Below are positions 1 through 7,399 of a DNA stretch of 7,898 nt, one piece after another. Position numbers and translations under genes: made by a program. Source of the stretch: Pseudomonadota bacterium (GTDB lineage Bacteria > Pseudomonadota > Gammaproteobacteria > SZUA-229); assembly GCA_030673345.1 (NCBI GenBank), contig DAOVJH010000055.1, forward strand, positions 1 through 7,898, in the 5' to 3' direction. Numbering within the stretch: position 1 is the stretch's first letter; the number at the start of each line of letters is the position of its first letter. The notes beneath the pieces are model-generated. The model worked only from the letters and a program-made list of their open reading frames with translations, was not told where the DNA came from and made no database searches.

Positions 1-36
1 AACGCTGGCAATGTTGTCGGTGAAAACGATTTTCAT
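1..36 (-). CDS. possible 5' end of an unidentified leftward gene (partial)
   Basis: On the minus strand an ATG at 36-34 opens a frame that reads MKIVFTDNIASV to the window edge with no stop. A short hydrophobic first strand of this kind (MKIVF) is common at the start of Rossmann-like proteins, and the frame runs in the same direction as trxB just upstream. Only 12 codons are visible, no good Shine-Dalgarno sequence precedes the ATG, and I cannot name the product. It could be a chance open frame. Confidence 0.3.
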   Translation of the reverse strand, partial: MKIVFTDNIASV

Positions 37-49
37 CGGAATTTAATTT

Positions 50-74
50 GGGGACAGACCTCAGGTCTGTCCCC
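50..74. repeat. perfect GGGGACAG-type palindrome downstream of trxB
   Basis: GGGGACAGACC (50-60) and its exact reverse complement GGTCTGTCCCC (64-74) flank a TCA centre, giving an 11-bp stem. The flanking bases are AT-rich on the left (ATTTAATTT). On the minus strand, the direction trxB is transcribed, the stem is followed by AAATTAAATT rather than a U-tract, so it is not a canonical intrinsic terminator. It could still act as a 3'-end RNA stabiliser. The GGGGACAG core recurs at 1228-1235 in the same orientation, which suggests a dispersed REP-like repeat. Confidence 0.7.
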
Positions 75-106
75 GGTGTTCGATCAGGTTTAACAATTCC
101 CCGGTT

Positions 107-1093
<987 letters not shown>

Positions 1094-1186
1094 CTAGAAT
1101 TTGTTATATTTCGTAAGTCTGTATTTTTATGGACGCATATATTAGCAAATCTTAATGACAATTGTTTTTGCCAAAAGTTTTGACCA

Positions 1187-1214
1187 GGGTCGATCCTATG
1201 GATTGATCGAACCC
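1187..1214. repeat. imperfect dyad in the trxB-ald divergent spacer
   Basis: GGGTCGATC (1187-1195) pairs with GATCG-A-ACCC (1205-1214). This gives a 9-bp stem with one bulged A and a 9-base loop. An alternative inner pairing is ATCC (1193-1196) with GGAT (1200-1203). No T-run follows on either strand, so it does not look like an intrinsic terminator. It lies between two divergent genes and directly before the second GGGGACAG motif, so it may be an operator or part of a REP-like element. I see no convincing -35/-10 pair for either gene in this 221-bp spacer. Confidence 0.45.
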
Positions 1215-1218
1215 ATTG

Positions 1219-1235
1219 ATTTAATGTGGGGACAG
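1219..1235 (+). repeat. second copy of the ATTTAATNTGGGGACAG motif
   Basis: These 17 bases match positions 41-57 at 16 of 17 places; the only difference is G for T at 1226. Both copies point the same way, so they flank trxB as direct repeats. This copy continues into GAACAC instead of completing a palindrome. The similarity extends across the AT-rich lead-in as well as the GGGGACAG core, which makes chance resemblance less likely. Confidence 0.55.
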
Positions 1236-1302
1236 GAACACAAGCTTTAAAGTATGTGTCAGAGTAATAGCTTAATTCGTATTTAAAAGAGATTTAACAG
1301 TA

Positions 1303-2400
1303 ATGAAAATAGGTATACCAAAGGAAATAATGACTGGCGAAGGACGTGTGGCGCTGACCCCGAACGCTTGCAGAGCGCTGGTTTCTGCCGGACATGCGGT
1401 ATCTGTGCAGACGGGCGCTGGTCTCAACAGCGGCTATCCAGATACTGAATATAGCCAGGCAGGTGCCCAGGTGCTCGATTCCGCACAAGCCCTGTATGAC
1501 AGTGCGCAACTGATCGTTAAGGTAAAACAGCCCTTAGATCAGGATATAGCGTTTTTGCGCAGTGACCACATACTGTTCAGTTATCTCCATCTGGCCGCCG
1601 ATCTACCGCTGGTGCAGACCTTGTGTGACAGTGGTATCAGTGCGATCCCTTTTGAGTCGGTGACTGGTAAAGGTGGTCAGTTGCCATTGCTGGCGCCGAT
1701 GAGTCAGGTTGCCGGTCGCATCGCTGCGATACGCGGTGCCAGCCTGTTATTTCGCAACCGTGGCGGAAGAGGCGTACTGCTCGGCGGTATCGATGGTGCA
1801 GATGCTGGCCGTGTGGTCATATTAGGTGCTGGTGTTGCTGGCAGCCATGCGCTTGCCGTGGCGGTTGCCTTAGGGGCAAAAGTCGATGTGCTGGATCTTG
1901 ATGAACATAAATTACAATCATTAAAGCAGCAATATCCCTCGATTGAAACGCACCTGTCCACAGCGGCGGTCGTCGAATCCTTATGTGTCGATGCTGACCT
2001 GGTGATCGGTGCGGTACTGCTGGCTGGGAGGCGTGCACCGGTGGTGTTGAAACAATCTGTGGTGAAACAGATGAATCCAGGCAGCGTGATCGTGGATATT
2101 GCAATTGATCAGGGTGGCTGTGTCGAAGGAATTCAGGCGACTTCAAGTGAACAGTTGAGTTACATCGTGCATGGCGTAATCCATTCAGCAGTGCCGAATA
2201 TGCCAGCAACAGTAGCACGCACCGCTTCACAGTCACTTTCATCAGCGGTATTGCCACATGTGCTCGTACTTGCCGATTCAGATATTGGGCAGATGGCGGC
2301 ATCGGAAACCGGGTCGCAGCGGGTATTGCACCAGGCGATGGCGATTCATCGGGGGCAGATCGTGGATGAGGTATTGCAGCGTGAATTTGACAGCCAGTAA
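1303..2400 (+). CDS. ald: alanine dehydrogenase (NAD-dependent)
   Basis: This enzyme interconverts L-alanine and pyruvate plus ammonia, using NAD(H). It supports growth on alanine or ammonium assimilation. The 365 residues compare with about 371-375 in the family. It opens with MKIGIPKEI, typical of the AlaDh/PNT N-terminal domain. Residues matching known active-site positions are present: Arg15, Lys75 (in VKVKQP), His96 (in SYLHLA) and Asp269 (in VDIAIDQGG). The nucleotide-binding loop GAGVAG is at 175-180, with Asp198 at the end of the next strand, consistent with NAD preference. The late block reads HGVIHSAVPNMPATVART. The ribosome binding site is weak (AAGAGA at 1287-1292, ten bases upstream). 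It occupies the position of lrp in E. coli. Transhydrogenase alpha subunit is related but longer, so it is less likely. Confidence 0.95.
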   Translation: MKIGIPKEIMTGEGRVALTPNACRALVSAGHAVSVQTGAGLNSGYPDTEYSQAGAQVLDSAQALYDSAQLIVKVKQPLDQDIAFLRSDHILFSYLHLAADLPLVQTLCDSGISAIPFESVTGKGGQLPLLAPMSQVAGRIAAIRGASLLFRNRGGRGVLLGGIDGADAGRVVILGAGVAGSHALAVAVALGAKVDVLDLDEHKLQSLKQQYPSIETHLSTAAVVESLCVDADLVIGAVLLAGRRAPVVLKQSVVKQMNPGSVIVDIAIDQGGCVEGIQATSSEQLSYIVHGVIHSAVPNMPATVARTASQSLSSAVLPHVLVLADSDIGQMAASETGSQRVLHQAMAIHRGQIVDEVLQREFDSQ

Positions 2401-2423
2401 ACCGTCTGTAAAAGCCTAAAACC

Positions 2424-2453
2424 CTGATAATTTTGTCAAATGAAGGGTATAAT
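2424..2453 (+). promoter_or_regulatory. putative sigma70 promoter of ftsK
   Basis: A perfect -10 hexamer TATAAT lies at 2448-2453. The best -35 at acceptable spacing is CTGATA (2424-2429, four of six matches, 18-base spacer). A closer TTGTCA (2433-2438) is only 9 bases away and cannot pair with this -10. Transcription would start near 2460, leaving a leader of about 30 bases before the TTG start. I saw no LexA box (CTGT-N8-ACAG) in this gap. The promoter could also serve lolA and rarA. Confidence 0.5.
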
Positions 2454-2479
2454 CTGGCAAAACTATTAAGACTTAAACC

Positions 2480-2491
2480 GGAACGAAATTG
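2480..2491 (+). promoter_or_regulatory. ribosome binding site and TTG start of ftsK
   Basis: GGA (2480-2482) sits six bases before a TTG at 2489-2491. An in-frame TAA lies at 2474-2476, and no other start codon stands between it and the TTG. The next in-frame ATG is codon 32, inside the first membrane segment, so it would remove the cytoplasmic N-terminus. TTG is therefore the best start. The weak site and rare start codon suggest modest translation. Confidence 0.65.
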
Positions 2492-4834
2492 GCACAAGCA
2501 CGCCGTACAAAAACAACAAAAACCTCGGAAAAAAGTGCTGTTATCACGACGCAGCTGCAACGTGGCCTGCGTGAGGGCGCCATGCTGGTGCTGATGGCGC
2601 TATCCCTGTTTTTATTTACTGCATTGATCACTTATAACGCAGCAGATCCCGGCTGGTCCTATACCGGTTCCAGAGAGGCTATCCATAATGCCGCCGGTGT
2701 CGTCGGTGCATGGTTTGCCGACGTCCTCTATAACCTGTTTGGTTATCTCTCCTACCTTTTCCCCGTTATTATTGCCTATAGCGGCTGGTTAGTCCTGCGC
2801 AGCAATCATATCGAAGTTGATAAGGATATCGATTACCATGAATTGGGTGTTCGCTGGGCTGGTTTTTTTGTCACGGTTGCTATGGGCTGCGCATTGACCA
2901 GTATGCATTTTGCCACGACCAACGGTTCATTACCGCTTGATGGCGGCGGCATACTTGGCCGCTGGCTGGGTGATGCTATGGCCGGATCGCTTGGGCTGCT
3001 GGGTTCAACATTGATCTTATTGGCCCTGTTTCTTGCGGGTATTACATTATTTAGCGGTCTCTCCTGGTTTCGGGTAATCGATACCATCGGTTATGCCGGT
3101 TTAGTCAGTTATTACTGGGTAACCACCAAAATATTTCGCATCCTCGAAAACAGGCAGACCCAAAAGGCAGGCGAAGAGGCCAAGCAGCAGCGTCAGGAAG
3201 TGGTGGCTGCGGTTAAGAAAAAACAGGAAGTGCGCGACGCTACAGGCTCAAAAGATGTACGAATCGAGCCGGTAATGAAGAAAGTCGAGATCTCAGAGCG
3301 CATGGACAGGGAAAAACAGATCCAGTTATTTGAGGCGCCGGCTGACTCCGAACTGCCGGCTTTACGTCTGCTTGATCCGCCAAAACCACAGGAAAAAGGT
3401 TTTTCCACTGAGGCGCTTGAAGCGCTGTCCCGACTGGTCGAGTTAAAACTGGCTGATTTTGGTGTCGAAGTCCAGGTCGTCGCGGTTCATCCCGGACCGG
3501 TTATCACCCGTTTTGAAATGGAACCGGCAGCGGGTGTCAAAGCCAGCAAGATAACCGCGTTATCAAAAGATTTAGCGCGCTCTCTCTCAGTGCCCAGTAT
3601 TCTTGTGGTTGAAGTTATTCCCGGTAAAACCTGCGTTGGTCTGGAGATTCCGAATGAACATCGTGAGATCGTTACATTAAGTGAAATACTCATGTCAAAA
3701 CAGTACGACAAGTCTTCATCACCGCTTACCCTGGGTTTGGGCAAGGATATCGCCGGTCATCCGGTGGTTGCAGATCTTGGCAAGATGCCGCATCTGCTGG
3801 TTGCAGGCACTACCGGTTCAGGTAAGTCTGTCTGCGTTAATGCATTGTTGATAAGTTTGTTATATAAGGCAAAACCGGATGAAGTGCGTCTTATTCTGAT
3901 CGACCCGAAAATGCTGGAATTAAATGTTTATGAAGGTATCGCGCATCTGTTAACACCGGTGGTTACCGACATGAAAGAGGCTGCCAATGCGTTGCGCTGG
4001 TGTGTGGGTGAGATGGAAAGCCGTTATGAATTGATGTCTGGTCTCGGTGTTAGAAATATTGCCGGTTATAACCGGAAAGTGAAAGATGCGATCGAAGCCG
4101 GTACGCCGATCGAGGACCCTACATTTAACCCGGATACGCATGCACCAGGTTCGCAGCCGCAAAAATTACAACCTTTGCCGTATATCGTTGTCGTAGTAGA
4201 TGAGTTTGCTGATCTGTTTATGGTGGTCGGTAAAAAGATCGAAGAGTTGATCGCACGTATTACACAGAAAGCGCGTGCTGCCGGCATCCATCTGATCCTT
4301 GCGACACAGAGACCTTCCGTCGACGTGGTGACGGGTTTGATCAAATCAAACATACCGACACGGATCGCATTTCAGGTTTCTTCACGTGTTGATTCACGGA
4401 CCATTCTTGACCAGATGGGTGCAGAAAATCTATTGGGTCATGGAGACATGTTATATATGGAAGCGGGTTCAGGTCTGCCGGTACGTATCCACGGTGCGTT
4501 TGTAGATGATCACGAAGTGCATAGAGTCGTCGCCTTCCTCAAGGAACAAAACGGCCCTGATTATATCGAAGAGATTACTCAGGAAAATACCACCGTATTG
4601 CCGGGAGAAAAACCGGCTAACGGCAGCGGTGATGATGTCGACGCTCTGTATGATGAAGCTGTCGCAATCGTTACGCAGACACGTAAAGCATCGATATCTT
4701 ATGTGCAGCGCAGACTGAAGATTGGTTATAACCGTGCAGCAAGGATGATCGAAGAGATGGAAGCGGCAGGGGTAGTCAGTGCTATGCAGTCGAACGGATC
4801 GCGAGAAGTATTAGTTCAGGCGCCACCGGAATAA
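2489..4834 (+). CDS. ftsK: DNA translocase FtsK
   Basis: FtsK is a septal, membrane-anchored hexameric motor. It pumps DNA at division and activates XerCD recombination at dif. The 781-residue product has about four membrane segments (near 31-49, 68-103, 122-141 and 164-188). A charged Lys/Glu/Gln-rich linker of about 90 residues follows (about 212-300), much shorter than the roughly 600-residue linker of E. coli FtsK (1329 aa). The motor begins near 301, with Walker A GTTGSGKS at 440-447 and Walker B VVVVDE ending at Glu572. The last 64 residues form the winged-helix gamma domain, containing [20 protein letters not shown], which reads oriented KOPS sites. Its similarity to the E. coli gamma domain suggests a KOPS-like recognition sequence. 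SpoIIIE is the Firmicute counterpart, but the context and membrane domain support FtsK. Confidence 0.97.
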   Translation: MAQARRTKTTKTSEKSAVITTQLQRGLREGAMLVLMALSLFLFTALITYNAADPGWSYTGSREAIHNAAGVVGAWFADVLYNLFGYLSYLFPVIIAYSGWLVLRSNHIEVDKDIDYHELGVRWAGFFVTVAMGCALTSMHFATTNGSLPLDGGGILGRWLGDAMAGSLGLLGSTLILLALFLAGITLFSGLSWFRVIDTIGYAGLVSYYWVTTKIFRILENRQTQKAGEEAKQQRQEVVAAVKKKQEVRDATGSKDVRIEPVMKKVEISERMDREKQIQLFEAPADSELPALRLLDPPKPQEKGFSTEALEALSRLVELKLADFGVEVQVVAVHPGPVITRFEMEPAAGVKASKITALSKDLARSLSVPSILVVEVIPGKTCVGLEIPNEHREIVTLSEILMSKQYDKSSSPLTLGLGKDIAGHPVVADLGKMPHLLVAGTTGSGKSVCVNALLISLLYKAKPDEVRLILIDPKMLELNVYEGIAHLLTPVVTDMKEAANALRWCVGEMESRYELMSGLGVRNIAGYNRKVKDAIEAGTPIEDPTFNPDTHAPGSQPQKLQPLPYIVVVVDEFADLFMVVGKKIEELIARITQKARAAGIHLILATQRPSVDVVTGLIKSNIPTRIAFQVSSRVDSRTILDQMGAENLLGHGDMLYMEAGSGLPVRIHGAFVDDHEVHRVVAFLKEQNGPDYIEEITQENTTVLPGEKPANGSGDDVDALYDEAVAIVTQTRKASISYVQRRLKIGYNRAARMIEEMEAAGVVSAMQSNGSREVLVQAPPE

Positions 4835-4838
4835 ACAG

Positions 4839-4889
4839 TTGTAGGAGTGGGTCAGAAATATAACCTGATGTTCCGCAAGCTCTTACGGA
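4839..4889. repeat. REP-like remnant in the ftsK-lolA gap
   Basis: TTGTAGGAGTGGG (4839-4851) resembles the GTAGGAG foot of REP sequences known from pseudomonads. Further on, TCCG-C-AAG (4872-4879) is mirrored by CTT-A-CGGA (4882-4889), an 18-base imperfect palindrome with one mismatch pair. The foot and the palindrome are separated by 20 unpaired bases, unlike an intact REP. No T-run follows, so it is not an intrinsic terminator. The 92-base gap otherwise holds no recognisable promoter. Confidence 0.3.
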
Positions 4890-4926
4890 TCCAGACACTG
4901 TACATGAGATAGAAAACTATTTAAAA

Positions 4927-5559
4927 ATGCGAACATTAATCAAAATATTTTTTCTGACTATTTTGTCTTCTCAAGTAGTTATAGCCGGCGATAAAAAAAT
5001 ATCACAGGGCGAAACCTACCTGGAAAACTTTTTAGAAAACACGCAAACGCTGGAAGCCAATTTTCAGCAGACGCTACGCGCCTATGACGGCGAAATCCTG
5101 CAACAGACAGAAGGTGAATTTTACCTGGATCGTCCTGCAAGATTTCGCTGGAATTATAAATCACCTTACGAGCAGATTATCGTCTCGGACGGCGAAAGAA
5201 TCTGGATCTATGATGTCGATCTGCAACAGGTAACTGTGCAGAAACAATCTAGCGATCTGCCTGCGTCACCCATGGCGCTACTGGAAGACAGTACGACCTT
5301 GCATCGGGATTTTAATATCGTACCACTCGATGAAAATGACGGTGTATACCGTCTGAAGCTATTAAGTAAATCAAAAGAATCTGATTTTGGCGAGATAGTC
5401 ATCGGGCTCGATGCCAGTGGGCTGCGTTTTATGCAGCTGCATGATCAGTTCGAACAGGTGACCGATATTGTTTTTTCTGATATCGATACGAATAAAAAAC
5501 TTTCAAAAGAAATCTTCGAATTTATCCCGCCTGAAGGTGTCGATGTTTTTGGCGGTTAG
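4927..5559 (+). CDS. lolA: outer-membrane lipoprotein carrier protein LolA
   Basis: LolA is the periplasmic chaperone that takes lipoproteins from the LolCDE transporter and hands them to LolB at the outer membrane. The 210-residue precursor starts with a signal peptide (MRTLIKIFFLTILSSQVVIA), with likely cleavage after Ala20 (V-I-A then G). The family core is visible: NFQQT near 45-49, then DRPARFRWNY at 68-77, where Arg69 matches the conserved arginine of E. coli LolA. SDGERIWIYD follows and the protein ends in IPPEGVDV. No good Shine-Dalgarno sequence is seen before the ATG; a GAGAT stands too far upstream. It lies between ftsK and rarA exactly as in E. coli, and the rarA start is only two bases past its stop, so the two are probably co-translated. 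Confidence 0.93.
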   Translation: MRTLIKIFFLTILSSQVVIAGDKKISQGETYLENFLENTQTLEANFQQTLRAYDGEILQQTEGEFYLDRPARFRWNYKSPYEQIIVSDGERIWIYDVDLQQVTVQKQSSDLPASPMALLEDSTTLHRDFNIVPLDENDGVYRLKLLSKSKESDFGEIVIGLDASGLRFMQLHDQFEQVTDIVFSDIDTNKKLSKEIFEFIPPEGVDVFGG

Positions 5560-5561
5560 CC

Positions 5562-6896
5562 ATGACTGCTGAATTATTCTCTGAACAAGCAACACAACAC
5601 TATCGGCCACTGGCCGACAGGATGCGACCACAGGTGCTGGCAGATTATATCGGTCAGGGTCATATCATCGGTCAGGGTAAAACCCTGAGCCAGGCGATCG
5701 AGAACCAGATGTTACATTCGATGGTTTTCTGGGGGCCGCCGGGTACCGGTAAAACGACACTGGCGAAGATTATCGCTAATTCTGTACATGCGCATTTTAT
5801 TAACCTGTCGGCAGTATTGTCAGGTGTAAAAGATATACGTGAAGCGATCGCCCAGGCTAAACAATGGCAGGTACAGGGTGAACTGACGATATTGTTTGTC
5901 GATGAGGTCCATCGTTTTAATAAATCACAGCAAGATGCATTTCTACCCTACGTAGAAGATGGCACTATCTTTTTTATCGGTGCGACCACTGAAAACCCTT
6001 CATTCGAATTAAATAATGCGTTGCTGTCTCGCGTAAAAACTTATGTACTAAAATCTTTATCGGTAGAAGATTTGATGGCAGTCATAACAAATGCATTGAA
6101 CAATGATGAGCAGTTAAAAGCGCTTGATGTGCAGATCGATGACGAATCTCTTGAGCTGTTGGCAAAAGTGTCTGATGGCGATGCAAGGCGTGCTTTGAAT
6201 TTTCTTGAGATAGCCTGTGACCTGGCTGAACGTCAACCCGGTAATTCAGAAGGCTGTTTGATATTGCCAGAGACCATCCAGGACGTTACTTCGCAGACCC
6301 TCAGGCGCTTCGATAAAGGTGGCGATCTGTTCTATGAGCAGATATCTGCTCTGCACAAATCAGTGCGCGGCAGTAATCCAGACGCTTCGCTTTACTGGTT
6401 CTGCAGGATGATCGATGGCGGCTGTGATCCTGTATATATCGCACGGCGGGTAGTGCGTATGGCGTCAGAGGATATCGGCAATGCAGACCCACGGGGACTG
6501 CAACTGGCATTGGACGCCTGGCAGACATTCGAACGCCTGGGCAGTCCGGAAGGTGAGCTGGCAATCGCACAGGCAATCGTGTTCCTCGCTTGCGCTGCAA
6601 AAAGTAACGCGGTTTATTCTGCCTATAAAACGGCGATGACAGATGCCAGAAGTTCTGCTTCGATGGATGTGCCTGAGCACCTGAGGAATGCACCAACCCA
6701 GTTCATGAAGGATCTCGGTTATGGGAAAGATTACCGTTACGCACATGATGAAAATGATGCGTTCGCTGCGGGTGAGACATATTTTCCAGAAGCCATTGGT
6801 GAGAAAGAATATTATCAGCCTGTTGACCGTGGTCTGGAAGCTAAGATCAAACTGAAATTAGATCACCTGAGGGCATTGAATAAACCGGACGAATAA
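5562..6896 (+). CDS. rarA: replication-associated recombination protein A (AAA+ ATPase)
   Basis: RarA (MgsA, homologous to eukaryotic WRNIP1/Mgs1) is a clamp-loader-like AAA+ ATPase that acts at stalled replication forks. The 444 residues match E. coli RarA (447). Walker A GPPGTGKT is at 58-65 and Walker B ILFVDE at 110-115, followed by HRFNKSQQDAFLP. Sensor 1 is GATTENPSFEL from 140, the candidate arginine finger is Arg157 in LLSRVKT, and sensor 2 is in DGDARRALN (Arg209-Arg210). The C-terminal tetramerisation region includes ARRVVRMASEDIGNADP and ends in YFPEAIGEKEYYQP and a Lys/Leu-rich tail. GGCGG at 5551-5555, inside the end of lolA, may serve as a weak ribosome binding site, which fits translational coupling. 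RuvB is less likely because this C-terminal region is specific to RarA. Confidence 0.96.
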   Translation: MTAELFSEQATQHYRPLADRMRPQVLADYIGQGHIIGQGKTLSQAIENQMLHSMVFWGPPGTGKTTLAKIIANSVHAHFINLSAVLSGVKDIREAIAQAKQWQVQGELTILFVDEVHRFNKSQQDAFLPYVEDGTIFFIGATTENPSFELNNALLSRVKTYVLKSLSVEDLMAVITNALNNDEQLKALDVQIDDESLELLAKVSDGDARRALNFLEIACDLAERQPGNSEGCLILPETIQDVTSQTLRRFDKGGDLFYEQISALHKSVRGSNPDASLYWFCRMIDGGCDPVYIARRVVRMASEDIGNADPRGLQLALDAWQTFERLGSPEGELAIAQAIVFLACAAKSNAVYSAYKTAMTDARSSASMDVPEHLRNAPTQFMKDLGYGKDYRYAHDENDAFAAGETYFPEAIGEKEYYQPVDRGLEAKIKLKLDHLRALNKPDE

Positions 6897-6924
6897 TGTC
6901 TTAACTGATACCCTGGTTTATTGC

Positions 6925-6974
6925 ATCGTGATAAATATACCGTTCATCTAAAAGTTTTTTATCGTGGCATAAAT
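6925..6974. repeat. direct repeat upstream of the PilZ gene
   Basis: ATCGTGATAAAT (6925-6936) recurs as ATCGTGGCATAAAT (6961-6974), differing by a two-base insertion, with 36 bases from start to start. GATAAA (6930-6935) and TTTATC (6958-6963) are also inverted copies. The spacer between rarA and the PilZ gene is AT-rich. It has a -10-like TATACT at 6990-6995 without a good -35 at normal spacing. The repeats could be a regulator site or chance in AT-rich DNA. Confidence 0.25.
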
Positions 6975-7027
6975 TTTATTAATCTTAACTATACTCATTC
7001 TGTAATGTTAATGAACAGTGTAGATAT

Positions 7028-7342
7028 ATGAAGCGGACTCAGGAAAGAGCATCAGCTGATGGTTACTGTATACAGGTATTAATCGTCAATGGTGAAGTAC
7101 AGAATCATCTTTCTCATAAATCATTTTATATAGAAAATATCGGCAAGGGCGGTTTCCGTTTTATATCGGATGTACAGTTTGAGCTGGAAGACAGGGTGCA
7201 GGTATTGTTGCGTTTTCCAGATGACCATTCTCAGGAAGTGTTAGGCCGTATCTGTTACAGCGATGTTATAGATGACGATACGATGGCTTACGGCTTCAGC
7301 GTTATCGACGGATTTTATTCGCTCCTGTCGATCGGTGGGTAA
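7028..7342 (+). CDS. small stand-alone PilZ-domain protein
   Basis: PilZ domains bind cyclic di-GMP and transmit its level to motility, polysaccharide or biofilm targets. This 104-residue protein is a single domain with no signal peptide or membrane segment, so it should be cytoplasmic. The first motif RxxxR is present at Arg3-Arg7, almost at the N-terminus. The second motif, usually [D/N]xSxxG, reads NIGKGG at 37-42, with glycine where serine is expected. The rest fits the PilZ barrel: GGFRFIS, then DRVQVLLRFP, GRICYSDV and YGFSVID. An in-frame TAA at 6986-6988 with no start codon after it makes ATG 7028 the likely start, though no Shine-Dalgarno sequence is evident. It lies 131 bases after rarA, where E. 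coli has serS. The family is fairly sure; ligand binding and target are unknown. Confidence 0.75.
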   Translation: MKRTQERASADGYCIQVLIVNGEVQNHLSHKSFYIENIGKGGFRFISDVQFELEDRVQVLLRFPDDHSQEVLGRICYSDVIDDDTMAYGFSVIDGFYSLLSIGG

Positions 7343-7399
7343 CCACAAGGTTGCCGGTTATCATCTCAGCATAATATTCTTTTTGTAACTGTCACGTTA

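Noticed and set aside
50..74. Intrinsic terminator of trxB
   Set aside because: The stem is strong, but on the minus strand it is followed by AAATTAAATT, not by a run of T. I list it as a repeat instead.
2489..4834. Truncated FtsK because it is much shorter than in E. coli
   Set aside because: Membrane segments, both Walker motifs and the gamma domain are all present. The difference is in the linker, and lengths near 800 residues are common in other gammaproteobacteria.
4868..4912. A 14-codon mini-frame (MFRKLLRIQTLYMR) before lolA
   Set aside because: The nearest Shine-Dalgarno-like sequence (TAGGAG at 4842-4847) is 20 bases away, and the frame overlaps the palindrome. Nothing supports translation.
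6960..6980. A sigma54-like promoter around GTGGCAT
   Set aside because: The GG at 6966-6967 has no GC at the required distance downstream; the bases there are all A or T.
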